Origin: Xenoacremonium recifei
Taxonomy: Eukaryota > Ascomycota > Sordariomycetes > Hypocreales > Nectriaceae
Assembly (NCBI GenBank): GCA_012184525.1
Contig: WOFQ01000136.1
Location: 1 to 30,219, forward strand
Reading direction: 5' to 3'
DNA length: 30,219 bases
A program made the position numbers and the translations under genes. This document shows positions 1-9,716 of this stretch, in pieces (position 1 is the stretch's first letter; each line of letters opens with the position of its first letter). The notes beneath the pieces were generated by a model. That model had not been told where the DNA came from and searched no databases. It was given only the letters and a program-made list of their open reading frames with translations.

Positions 1-149
1 CTCTCCTCTGTCAGACGGATCAGACTGCTCCCCTACTTTCCTTCTATTTTTGCTTTCAGGATTTTTATTATACTGGTTGGAAAAGACTGTATCGAGATAT
101 CAGACTGTATTTGTATATAAGCCACTAGGGCGAGATAGCCAGAGGAAGT

Positions 150-480
150 AACCCTCCCCCTAATCCAAACCCTAACCCTCTTTATACTCCTATATTCCCT
201 ATATCCCTAGCCCCCTATCTATCTCTTCTTATTTAATCCCTCTATATTCCCTGTTTCCTATATATTTTATATTTCCTATTTCCTAGTTCCTATACCCTAT
301 TTCCTATCTCCTACTTCCTATCTCTTACTTCCTGTCTCTTATTTCCTATTTCCTATATATCGTATTTCCTATATATTCCTTCCTCTTCCTATCTCTATTC
401 CCTATATATCCTATTTTCCTATACATCTTCCTAGCCCTAGGGCCTCTGTATACTAGAAAATCCCCTCTCAGTCTTTCCTT
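150..480. repeat. Degenerate TTTCCTA/CCTATAT low-complexity tract
   Basis: Imperfect repeats of CCTAT, TTTCCTA and CTATATAT continue for about 330 bases on the plus strand with very few G residues. The unit is too degenerate to give a fixed period. Such tracts are frequent in subtelomeric or transposon-derived DNA of filamentous fungi; that assignment is an inference. Confidence 0.6.
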
Positions 481-859
481 TTATATTTCCTAAGTAAAGC
501 AGCTAGGCAGGTAGCCAGAAATAAAACAGGGAACCACCCTAACTTAACCCTAGACTGCATATCTGAGCTTGCTTAATAGGATCCTCTATTATACGTCGAA
601 GTCTATATCTTATAAGGGATGCATAAGGACCTTGAAAACGCTACTCTTATCCATAATATTTACTTTATGTAATATACATTTGTGTTTTGCGCCATAATCT
701 AAGTTAAACTAATTATATATGTCTAATCCTAGTCTCAACCCCATTAATAATATACGTTCTTATTTCAAAACTACTCCCTGATTGAATTCAAATTAACAAG
801 GTTTAGAGTGGGTCGAGAAAATCAAATCTACTACTTTTGATTCTACTATTGTGTATTAG

Positions 860-985
860 GTGCTCAGGGAGCGCGCAGAACTACCAGATGCAATACTCAA
901 GGCAGTATTATATCAGTAGATTGAAGATAGGTATAAGAGACTGACCTTCGTCGCTCCTTTAGACAGAAAATCAAGAGTGTTTCGG
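860..985 (+). pseudogene. Possible decayed transposon-type coding remnant
   Basis: A 42-codon plus-strand frame reads as ordinary protein (ending in residues like IEDRYKRLTFVAPLDRK) with one internal TAG, which a C-to-T change from CAG would explain. It lies in AT-rich, gene-poor DNA. The composition suggests a fragment of a mutated repeat-element protein, but no diagnostic catalytic motif is present, so the identity is only a guess. Confidence 0.25.
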
Positions 986-1130
986 GCCCGATTCACAGGG
1001 TATCTTCTTCCTGATTGTTGTTCAATCATCCAAACAATCACGTCGTGCGACAGCTTCTATCCCACCACGCGGATTGCATGGTGAATCCTGAATCAGTCCA
1101 CCCATTTAGTTACAAAACAACCCCGTGTCA

Positions 1131-2152
1131 TCAAGAAGTACCATTCACGCTTGCTGACAGGCCCTCAATGCCAGCCATCAAAAATCTGGGGTTCTTCTCC
1201 ACACCCTCTTTAATGAGGTCCTTGAGCTCCTCTACATCCCAAGCTGCCCAGACAAAGCGTCCGTGAATAAATTCGGCATCTGGGCTTGCTGCCCAGACGG
1301 CGTAATGTCCAGGGAGGTTCTCTTTTCGCGACAGTTAGCATCTCGAGTATTGGATACCCATCCAGAACTCACCGTCATCCCAAGGATATGTGGAGTTATC
1401 CATGCCCGCCGCTACGGCAGCTTCGGTGAAGATGATGCCGGGATGGAAGACAGAGATCTGCATTTCGTCCGGCTTGACTTCAAACGCCAGTTGCTGAATA
1501 TAGTCGGTGCAGGCCAGTTTTGTGATGCCATACGACGGGCGATCAGGTGCATAGTGCCGCATATAGGTCACGCAGGTACTAAGACTAACTAGGACCTAAA
1601 CCGTCAGCACATACAGACTCTAGCCCAAGTCTTGGCATCTGAGGCTTATACCTTGCGTCCTTTAGCTCCCTGTCCCTCCTGCTTATGAAATCTCTCCGCA
1701 AAGTCGAGGTACGAGCGCACGTTGGTGTTGAAATCTTTCCAGACCTCGTCACGTCCGCCTTGCAGCAAAGACTGTGGTTTACCTAGCGAGGCTGCGTTTA
1801 GCACCAGAGTGTCGACGTAGTAGCCATCGACTTTCAGATCCCGCCAGAGTGAAGCGGTCGAATCCAAATCTGCCACGTCACAGACACGTCCCTCAGCCAC
1901 AGTGGGCGAACCCTTATTCTTGGCCTCTTTGGCCAGTCGAGTTGCCGCGACCTGGACGGAATCATCGCGACGAGACACGACGATGACGCGCTTTGCTCTG
2001 GCAGCCACAAAGGCACGGGCAATAGACAATCCAATACCGCTGTTTCCGCCGGTGATGAGGATCGTGCGACCCTCTTGACTGAGTTCTGGGCGGGTAGGGG
2101 AGATGGTTGGGTAGGGCTTCTTGTGCAACGTCTGAAGTCCAGGAAGTGACAT
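1131..2152 (-). CDS. Short-chain dehydrogenase/reductase (classical SDR)
   Basis: NAD(P)-dependent oxidoreductase of the classical SDR fold; the substrate is not predictable. Three exons are deduced: 2152-1652, 1595-1373 and 1321-1131. The introns are 1596-1651 (GTATAA...GCTGAC...TTTAG) and 1322-1372 (GTGAGT...GCTAAC...AAAAG). Joined length is 915 nt, giving 304 residues, normal for the family. The cofactor motif TGGNSGIG is near residue 35, the NAAS variant of NNAG near residue 120, a Ser-rich VSLST strand begins exon 2, and the catalytic YGITK (YxxxK) follows. The last exon carries the LPGHYAVW and GRFVWAAWDVEEL region common in fungal SDRs of this subgroup. The gene is divergent from a Zn2Cys6 regulator with 473 bp between the starts, so the two may be coregulated. 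It is separated from the quinate-type cluster by two AT-rich islands. Confidence 0.85.
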
Positions 2153-2625
2153 CGTGTCAAAGACTGATGGATTCAGAGAGGAGACCGAGTTTCTGATAGC
2201 TGGTGCTAGATAAGTTGCGATGGCTAAATAGGTCTCTGGTTGTGCGTATATGCAGTTCTTATATATAATACCGTGGTTTTAATGCTCATGGTGATTTTGC
2301 TTGATTAAGTCTCATTTTAAGAGAAGAAAATTGAAGAAAAGAATCTGCGCACGATCTTGAGCCAATTACTGCATCGTCCGCCGTTATTTGCGGAGCGGAC
2401 AGCGGACTTGAACGGGGAGTTTTGCGCAACCACAGTTTAGGTGTCGCGACATGAGCCATGATTGGCCGGTTAAGCTTATTAAGACCGGATGTGGGTGCAC
2501 CCGGCGGGATTTTTTCCGCCTCCCGCAGACTTTGCGCCGATCTGATCTTGGCTCTTCCGCAAGACAACACGTCCATCCTGAGATCCAACCTTAGAGTCTC
2601 CTACCTCTTACAGTTGCCCGCTAAG
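2153..2625. promoter_or_regulatory. Divergent promoter between SDR and Zn2Cys6 regulator
   Basis: 473 bases separate the two presumed start codons. A TATA-like element (TATATATAA on the minus strand, 2259-2267) lies about 110 bases upstream of the dehydrogenase ATG. Several CGG/CCG triplets occur at about 2380-2420 and 2495-2525 (for example GCGGAGCGGAC), the kind of word Zn2Cys6 proteins bind. Self- or co-regulation by the neighbouring factor is inferred, not shown. Confidence 0.4.
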
Positions 2626-3927
2626 ATGACAGAGCGTCGGATTCAGAAGAGGCGGGCTTGCGTCCTCTGTACCAGGGCCAGGCGAAGATGCGACAGGCAA
2701 ACCCCATCCTGCGCCCGATGCACCGCAAAGGGCTTAGTATGTAGGTACCCGGCACCCAGGATAGCACCTTTGTACGACATCATCTACATCGAAGACGGAG
2801 CATTTTCAACCATGCCCGCGGCTGCCGCTCTGATAGACACGCAAGTCTCGGGCGGCCGCGAGGAACCCAGTCTGGAGGCTCCCCATGACCGATCACTTCC
2901 AGAACTGGCCCAGCTATTACCTAGTAGCTTTCTCCCCGCCTCAGACGAGGCCTCTGACTTTCGGTCTGTTAAACCTTGGTACCTCACTCCATCTTCCTGG
3001 GAGCTTGCCTACGCACCTCGCAATGAGTGCCTCACGTTCGGAGAAGATGGCCTCAAGTCATTTATCAACGCCTTACAAGCTTGGATGAAGCAATGGACGT
3101 CCCAGGGTCATTGCGCCTTTATTCACCGCTCTTTATACTCTACAGATGTCCCTCTTGCCATTCAGGACGCCTACACCGCTTTGACTGCGTACCAGACCAA
3201 GACGCCAACAACAGAAAAGATGGTTTTACGTATCTGCAAGGACCGTCTCAGCAACCTCATCCGAAGCCAGCCTCTAAATCCCGTCGATGCCGTCATGCTA
3301 GATACTACCATGCACCTCGCTCGCACTCAAGCCCTCATCGTCTACACCACTATCTGCCTCTTTGATGGCGACATTAATGCACGCGCCCAGGCTGAACAAG
3401 GCCTCGAGGTCCTGCTACCCTGGGGACATCAGCTACTTCAAAGCGCTTCTCTAGATACATGTTTCCAGGCGAGCTGGAACACCCCGCGTAGCGGCGGTGC
3501 TATCTCTGATGAGTTCGCAGCTTTCAACAATCTCACACTGGGCACCGACAGCAACCTCGAGTCAGTCTGGCGCGCATGGGTCTTTTCTGAGTCCATCCGC
3601 CGTACATATCTCATCGCCGTGCTTCTTGTAACAATATATTCGACGCTCAAGACTGGCTGGTCAGAATGTCCAGGGGGTGTTACTTTCACAGGTGACGAGG
3701 GCTTATGGGATGCCCCGTCAGCCTATGCCTGGGAAAGAACTGTGAGGGCAGTCAAGGATAGAGACATGTGGTTTATGCCGATTTACAGCCATAGGATGGG
3801 GGATGTACTCGTGAACAGGAAGCCGGCAGATGTTGATGATTTCACACATACTTCTTTGATTGTCACCCTGGGTCACGAAAGAATTGAGTGGTGGAAGGCA
3901 GATGTGGGTTTTGCAGTGTCAGTATGA
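2626..3927 (+). CDS. Zn2Cys6 (fungal-type) transcription factor
   Basis: Predicted nuclear DNA-binding regulator of 433 residues, single exon. The N-terminal binuclear zinc cluster has cysteines at residues 12, 15, 22, 29, 32 and 39 (C-X2-C-X6-C-X6-C-X2-C-X6-C), with basic residues between Cys2 and Cys3. The frame stays open back to 2458, but the ATG at 2626 places the zinc cluster at the usual distance from the N terminus, so I prefer it. The rest is a helical region without a named motif, consistent with the variable middle and effector regions of small Zn2Cys6 factors. It diverges from the short-chain dehydrogenase gene and is its most likely regulatory partner. The target is unknown. Confidence 0.85.
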   Translation: MTERRIQKRRACVLCTRARRRCDRQTPSCARCTAKGLVCRYPAPRIAPLYDIIYIEDGAFSTMPAAAALIDTQVSGGREEPSLEAPHDRSLPELAQLLPSSFLPASDEASDFRSVKPWYLTPSSWELAYAPRNECLTFGEDGLKSFINALQAWMKQWTSQGHCAFIHRSLYSTDVPLAIQDAYTALTAYQTKTPTTEKMVLRICKDRLSNLIRSQPLNPVDAVMLDTTMHLARTQALIVYTTICLFDGDINARAQAEQGLEVLLPWGHQLLQSASLDTCFQASWNTPRSGGAISDEFAAFNNLTLGTDSNLESVWRAWVFSESIRRTYLIAVLLVTIYSTLKTGWSECPGGVTFTGDEGLWDAPSAYAWERTVRAVKDRDMWFMPIYSHRMGDVLVNRKPADVDDFTHTSLIVTLGHERIEWWKADVGFAVSV

Positions 3928-4317
3928 AAGAAGCCCGAGACTTTGAGTCAATAATCAAGGATAAGTCTTTGACGAGTTTCTGATATTTTAAGCCCATCCA
4001 TACGGACTTGTCCCTCAAGCGCCTATAATACAAATGGTTACAAGAATTCAGAGTCTGTCACTATATTAACCACTCTAAGGCAGGTTAGTAGTAATTTATC
4101 TTACCTATTATAAAGTAATATATTAAAGAATTATATAAATAAATTTATATTCAAGAAATATATAATAAGATTATTTATATAAAGAGATTATTATGATTTA
4201 ATAAAGAGATTCAAATATATTACAGGAATAGGCTGACGAGGCTGCGTCACATGACATCAATTAATGACAGGCTAGCCCTGAAGACAGCTGAAACACACAC
4301 ACACATACACGTATAAG

Positions 4318-4339
4318 ACCGGAAGACTGGTCTTCCGGT
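4318..4339. repeat. Inverted repeat, 10-bp arms, 2-nt spacer
   Basis: ACCGGAAGAC (4318-4327) is followed by TG and then its exact reverse complement GTCTTCCGGT (4330-4339). The GC-rich hairpin stands out in an AT-rich island and could be the end of a small transposable element, a hairpin or a protein-binding palindrome. Confidence 0.7.
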
Positions 4340-4728
4340 ATCGCTGACTGATATAACACACACCTCAAATAACTAACTATTTAATCAAATACTGATAATT
4401 AAAGGCCACTCACTTTATCTCTATTTAATTAGCTTTTAGTCAGTTATTTAGTTAAAATTAAGAGCTTTTATTTCCTTTAAGAGTAATAAGAGGATCTATA
4501 TGACAGCTTGCTGTTCCTACCTGCTATATTATTAACTATAAATATATAAATAATGTCTTTGCCTACCTATATATTACCTTTTTGGTGTAAGATCTAATTT
4601 TATAGAGTTTTGGTGAATTTAAATATCTATTTTCTGATGTGTTCGTGATTTCACCAAGTCCCACGTGACACCATGCCAACCCGCCCCCTAATATACACAC
4701 TGATCTCTCAGATGTATAGACTATATTT

Positions 4729-4753
4729 CACTGCATCATACTATGATGCAGTG
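4729..4753. repeat. Inverted repeat, 12-bp arms, 1-nt spacer
   Basis: CACTGCATCATA (4729-4740), a single C, then the exact reverse complement TATGATGCAGTG (4742-4753). It lies about 390 bases from the other hairpin in the same gene-free island. The function is unknown. Confidence 0.7.
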
Positions 4754-5045
4754 TATAGTAAGTGATAGGGTAGGTTATAATAGATCGTGGGTTCTTTGGG
4801 TTGTGATACCTAAAGTGAGAAGTAATTATTGGTAGGGGCTGTTGATGAATCTAATAGTTGCGGAGGCCAGAGAATAATACAGTGCTTACTCACCCTAAGT
4901 ATGGATAAGCTTCGAAGCCCCTATGAAGTCCCACCTACAGCTCTTTCACTCCTCTGCAGCCGCCACCTGACAGTCTCAATAAATTCAAGATGCCCCTCAG
5001 CCCTCTATTCACTCTATCACAGACATAAGAAACCGTATATTGTAC

Positions 5046-6746
5046 TTAATCTTGCCAAACCTTGGATATGAAATCCTCGATATCAGCCCAAAGAAGGTCA
5101 GGTTGCTCTGTCGAACTGAAATGACCACCCTATCACAAGGTTAGTCTGCCATCGGATTACATCATCCGCCACTCTGCCTTACCACATCATGCTGGTAGAA
5201 ATAAGTAAAAATATCGCGGTGATCCTCAAAGTACGCCTTTGGCACATCGCCAACCTCGTTCGGGAACCATGAGAATCCCTCGGGCTTAGTCGTATCGGCT
5301 GGTAATCCGGGTAGGGTATCGTTAGGGCTAGCGGTCTGTGACGACTTAGTACAAGCTCTATTGATGACTCGGAACTCCTTACCACTGTTCTGAATTGTGC
5401 GTAACACCAGTACGACGTTTGGTAGGTTTCAGTGAACCAATATAATGCGACAGTCGGGATGATAACGTCGTATGAGAGTGGTTTGTTTGGATCTGACCAT
5501 AAAACCATTCTCTCGCCGACCCTGCGTATAATTCAGACAAATACAGCGATGGCAGGCGTGGGGAAGTACTGACCACGTGAGAATTGAAATGGGGCTGGTT
5601 CCAATGGTCAGGCCAGCTGTACTTGACCTATCCGCATGCAGCAAGACGTTCGCGGTACCCCATTTGTTGATCGCTGCTATACGCTTTAGTGCGTGTACCT
5701 CCATTGCGTTGGCTGGAAGCTCTGTAGTTGAATTGTAGGCCGGATGTCCCCACCAGAGGGTAACGTGAGACCCTGTGTTTTCTCATTAATGATCGTTTCC
5801 ATCAAGTCGAGAACACCCTTTACCTTTACACTCATCGTATGATGAATGCATATATTCCGAAACCATGGTACCGACATCGTTACCCTGGGCAATATAGCCT
5901 TTCTTGCCGAAGCCAAGTTTAATCATCAGCTTATTCCAGATACGTGCATTGTCTGGGGTGTAGAAGGGCTTCGACAAAGGAGGATGCGACGAAAACCCTG
6001 TGCCGATGAGGGACGGCACGATGAGGTGATAGGGTAGCTGTTCCGGCGACTCCATATATTGCTGCTGCACCTTTTGCAAGATTGGGTAATATATCGTGTA
6101 CAAGTCTATACCATTTGTTACGTACACCATGTCAGTTCTGGTACTCAAGATAGCATCCATGCGACACTGTTTTTGTGCTGTGATGGTATGAGTGAAGCGA
6201 AGTTGGATTCATACCGGGCCATCCATGGGTTAAGATGATTGGAATAGCGTCTTTATTGTCTGAGAACAGAGCGGCAAAGTGAACCGTGTATCTCTCCCCG
6301 TCGTCATCATTGAACGCTAGCTTGAACTGAGGGATACTGTTGAGCTCCTCCTCCTTCTTTCGCCTGGGAAGCCTGAGTTGGGACGAAAAATGAACTAGAA
6401 ATCGCCAAGTCATGGATACATACCAATCAAATTTGTTCAACCAATAGTCAATCCCATCTACAAGCCAATTCTTAGGCACGCCAAAAGTCCATCCGATGGA
6501 GTTCTCGTAAGTTGCCTTGGGAGGCTTGAATAACTTCAGATATGAAGTCAGTTCTTCAATCTCTTGGTCAGGAATATTGATTCGGAATCTCGTGAGAGTT
6601 GCGTCTTCGGCAATATCGTAGGGCGGTGTTGAAAAAGCAAGTGTCGAGGCAGCATGGGATGACATGGTTGGACTTGGCTTGCTGCATTGTGGTTTGGCGA
6701 GCGTCGACAAGGCAAGCGCCAGCATCATAAACACTCGTAGGGCCAT
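5046..6746 (-). CDS. Epoxide hydrolase, alpha/beta-hydrolase fold, probably secreted
   Basis: Hydrolyses an epoxide to a diol; substrate unknown. Seven exons are deduced: 6746-6424, 6363-6215, 6105-5824, 5772-5574, 5521-5383, 5335-5183 and 5129-5046, giving about 442 residues. A hydrophobic N-terminal signal peptide (about residues 1-17) precedes the epoxide-hydrolase N-terminal domain. Visible catalytic features are the HGWPG oxyanion motif at the end of exon 2, the nucleophile Asp in AQGNDVG, the YWFTETY tyrosine segment, and the charge-relay His in the last exon (GGHFSS). Most junctions are convincing. The one after HGWP is not: the frame-keeping acceptor at 6106 turns the usual Gly into Asp, so either another splice is used or the gene is slightly damaged. 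No neighbour suggests a pathway. Confidence 0.8.
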
Positions 6747-7264
6747 AGCGATTGGGTGATAAGAGAGAAGGAGTCAAACAGAGTTCAGATATGCGTCTGT
6801 AGTGATGTTGCAATCATCACCTGCAGGATGCAGACACTTATTTAACGTCTTGGCTACACATGCCTCGCTCGCCCTCTTCGGCGCAGATACAAGATGGTCT
6901 CCCAGATCGCTGTGCTGCCATACCTAACTGGTCAAGAAGATTGCTAGGGGTCCTGCGGAGTACGTTAGTTACCCTGCCCCGGGCTGAGACCGGAGAGCGA
7001 AGCCCCGTTGATGTCGTCTGCTTATGGTTATTCAGCGTCTCTTCTAGATTAGTTCGATTTCTCATAACGGAGAAAAACACTCGGATTAGCCGAATCCTCC
7101 GAAAGCGAGAGCGATACCGAGAGCGATACCGAGAGCGAGCTCACCAAGCCAGCCCAAGGCGACCTGATCGTTTGTTCTTTCCTTCCGATTGTGATGCTCC
7201 TTTCCCAACTCCGCTCTCGTCCCCCCTAACCACTGCGGACTTTTGCCGCTGGGGCGCGTCCATG
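6747..7264. other. Intergenic region with short tandem repeat
   Basis: This is the upstream region of the epoxide hydrolase and the 3' flank of the next minus-strand gene. A plus-strand open frame crosses it but continues antisense into the regulator and resembles nothing, so it is not called. A 12-bp tandem repeat is at 7107-7138. Confidence 0.5.
7107..7138. repeat. 12-bp tandem repeat GAGAGCGATACC, 2.7 copies
   Basis: Two exact copies of GAGAGCGATACC (7107-7118 and 7119-7130) are followed by a partial third copy (7131-7138). It is a minor local duplication in an intergenic region. Confidence 0.8.
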
Positions 7265-8675
7265 TTATATCCTATACGCTCCGAAAGTGGCAATATTCTG
7301 AATTGTCGTGTTACACCATTCCATGACGTCTCTGTAGTGAAAATCCAGGGTTCGGCGAATATCCTGCATCATACTGCGACCCCAGCCTCTCATGTACCAA
7401 TAAACTTCCCCACAAAAATGCAGGATAACAACTTGGTAGGCAAATATCATCAATGCCGTGGGATTTCGATTGCGTATCAGACCGAGAAAGTCCTCCGATA
7501 AACAGATGGACCAGCTCATGCCCATTCTCAGTTCTGGTTCTTGGGCACCAGATAGTGCCTGTTGAATCCATGTAATGGTTGCAGAGACGGCTTGGCGACA
7601 TACCTCGGCATCAGCATTTGTCAAGTTGCTGTCTGCAGATATGTTGAGCTGGTGAAGTTGCCCAAGAATAGCCTCTAGCAGCGACGACGGGCTTGGATTG
7701 TCTGTCTGGAACATCTGGCTTAACAAGCCCGAGTTTAAGATGGTATGGTACGAATCTAAAATGGTACTCATACCACGTATGAGCATCGAGACATCTTGGA
7801 AATCGTCCAAAGTAGGGTAACCACCCGTTCTCTTGGGGTCAGAATATGTAGCGAAGGCGCACAAGGAGAGAAGAAAAGATGTGGCAAAGAGGGCATGACA
7901 GCTGTCTGGAGAAATTTCGGATAAAGCCGCACGTAGTCCGAGGATGGCTTCGCTCTGGTGCTGTGATGCCTTCATAAAATATCTTCGGCTATCGTCCCGG
8001 TTCAAAAAGGCTATGTGAAAGGCAGAGGTGGCGAGGACTTGGTGGAGGAGAAATGGGTACGAGAGAGCCAATTTGGGGATGCGGACCTGCCACACGTCTT
8101 GCAACTCCTCTGCTCTCGGCAAGGTCTGATAGGTCGACGATGTGTAGTGATGCATGAGCTCCAGGTCCGTGATCCAGGAGTCATCAGTGTGGGGAGCTGG
8201 CGATTGAGCTGATGTGAAGCCGGAAAAGTAGGGGAAAGGGTCCGAGGGGGACGCGAGTGATTCTTTGCTCTTGGTTGGAGCAGGGAGATCGTCGTCGGAC
8301 GGCGACGTTGCTGATCGAAAGGACGATACTCGACCACGCGCTCGGATCTCTAGACTATCTCTTTGAGCCTGTGCATACTCCGGTTTAGCAAATTACAACT
8401 GGCTCAGATCGAACTGGATCTGAACAATCGCGGCTTACATCTCCATTGTTTCTTTCAGATGAACTTTCACCGTTCCTGCATGCTTCAGGCGCAGACAGGA
8501 GGCTGCACTCCACGCCATGCCGAACACATGCTGAGCAAGGCCTCTTCTCATCACACTATGCTGCAAATCAGATGACTGGCCCGATTCATCGCGACGAAAA
8601 GTGGCCAACCTTGACCCGGCGTTGTCTACATCGAAGACAGCCTGTGCGAGACTTCTTGTAACCTAGGCGAGGCAT
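7265..8675 (-). CDS. Zn2Cys6 transcription factor, Upc2-like organisation
   Basis: Predicted nuclear regulator of 428 residues in three exons: 8675-8610, 8555-8439 and 8368-7265. The first two exons are small and easily missed. They encode the zinc cluster, split by an intron after residue 22: Cys13, Cys16, Cys23, Cys29, Cys32 and Cys39 (C-X2-C-X6-C-X5-C-X2-C-X6-C). The introns are 8556-8609 (GTTGGC...CATAG) and 8369-8438 (GTAAGC...TGCTAAACC...CACAG), both phase 0. Exon 3 starts with a Ser/Pro-rich linker and then the motif DLELMHHYTSSTYQTL, which is typical of the fungal factor domain (DUF3468) of sterol-uptake-control-type regulators, followed by helical sequence to the end. The neighbours are the epoxide hydrolase downstream and a non-coding kilobase upstream. 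No target can be assigned. Confidence 0.85.
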
Positions 8676-9716
8676 CCTGCGAGATGAGCCGGGAAGCAGA
8701 CGGCCCGAAGATGTATTCTATGGTGCCCTTGGCATTGAAGAAGAAGAAGAAGAAGGACTCCGTCACCTCTCACCGCTCAGTGCGGTGTGGAAACGTGGTA
8801 CATTAGAGACCTAGAAGACAACACTTTACGCTTCTAGCCTACCAGAATCAGCCAAGAAACCAAGTACGAAACAAGTGAACCCACATGCGTGCTATTAACG
8901 AATCCTCGTTTCTTATCTGGTGACGACACCGGAATACCGTTGTAGACTTCTGCAGCCCCTGTAATGCGTTCAAGGCGTTGCAAGGGCGACGAAGCGTACT
9001 TCGGGTCATAGGAATCTGAGCCACCGTATTTTATCACTCACCGCCGAACGGAATCGGCCGCGGCAGAAAGGGACCAATCAGATGGTGGTCGATAGCAGGA
9101 CGGTTCCGGATTTGGCGGGAAATCCGAATCTAGCCTACTCTGTACTCCGTACTCCGTACTCGGCGTTAAATAATAAAACGCCCCCACCTCTCCTGTTAGA
9201 GAAGTAGAGACATAACCTGGATCCTGGCAGCTGCTGTATCCTCAGGACGACTTCTTACAGACCTGGATACAAATTTTGGGGGTTACTAATTATTATCTGT
9301 TATGACCCAGAGCGTCATACCAGCAAGTGGCCGGCGTAGGGAAGGCGTGGTGATCACGTGATATATTAAGAGAAATAACCATTAGTTATTATTAGTTATA
9401 ATATTATAATTAGTTACCACTTAATAATTTAAAAAGACGTTAATAGTTAATTTAATAATATTCTATTAAAATACTAATAAAATAAATAATTATTTATAAA
9501 AAGATTAGTATATTTAGGTTGGATAGTAGTTATATAAATACGCTTAAGCTGTAACTAGTTATTAAAATTTTTGTAGTTAGAGCTGGGCTTATAATAGCCC
9601 TACTTCCCTTCGTCGAGCAATGCCTGCAACTCCCGACAATTAGATGCACACGACTAAATTATGTATAAGCATATTGAGCCTTGACTATATCATAGAAACT
9701 GGATAAGCGGAACTAT
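8676..9716. other. Kilobase gene-free region with microsatellites and AT-rich island
   Basis: No gene is supported. A GAA microsatellite (six units) is at 8737-8754. A 7-bp repeat TACTCCG, four near copies, is at 9136-9163. Bases about 9360-9560 are an AT-rich, TpA-rich island dominated by TTAGTTATTA-like words, resembling RIP-altered DNA. The island marks the left border of the quinate-type cluster. The short minus-strand frame at 8834-9037 has no recognisable features. Confidence 0.55.
9136..9163. repeat. 7-bp tandem repeat TACTCYG, four copies
   Basis: TACTCTG, TACTCCG, TACTCCG and TACTCGG follow directly on one another. Such TACTCCG words recur in intergenic DNA of many filamentous ascomycetes. 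Confidence 0.75.

Larger units (their letters stand above)
1..1130. other. Low-complexity, subtelomere-like left end
   Basis: No supportable intact gene is seen. Bases about 150-480 are a pyrimidine-rich run of degenerate units such as TTTCCTATTTCC and CCTATATAT, with CCCTAA-like words near 160-180 that recall, but do not form, a telomere repeat array. Bases 480-860 are AT-rich with no long reading frame. Bases 860-985 hold a short coding-like stretch, listed separately. The remainder is the 3' flank of the short-chain dehydrogenase gene. Confidence 0.5.
3928..5045. other. AT-rich gene-free island with hairpins
   Basis: No gene is seen. From about 4040 to 4230 and 4370 to 4660 the sequence is strongly AT-rich and rich in TpA, with only short frames, as expected for DNA altered by repeat-induced point mutation. 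It contains a CA-rich microsatellite near 4291-4312 and two near-perfect inverted repeats (4318-4339 and 4729-4753). The last part is the 3' flank of the epoxide hydrolase gene. Confidence 0.6.

Noticed and set aside
150..480. Tract considered as a telomere array or CRISPR-like repeat
   Set aside because: Units are degenerate, with no fixed period and no unique spacers. The CCCTAA words are isolated.
4829..5071. Plus-strand frame of 80 codons
   Set aside because: It overlaps the last exon of the epoxide hydrolase on the other strand and has no features.
6860..7501. Plus-strand frame of 213 codons
   Set aside because: It runs through intergenic repeats into antisense of the well-supported regulator, is rich in Arg and Pro, and has no domain.
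8834..9037. Minus-strand frame of 67 codons in the gene-free kilobase
   Set aside because: No homology cues and no splice partners; surrounded by microsatellites and AT-rich DNA.
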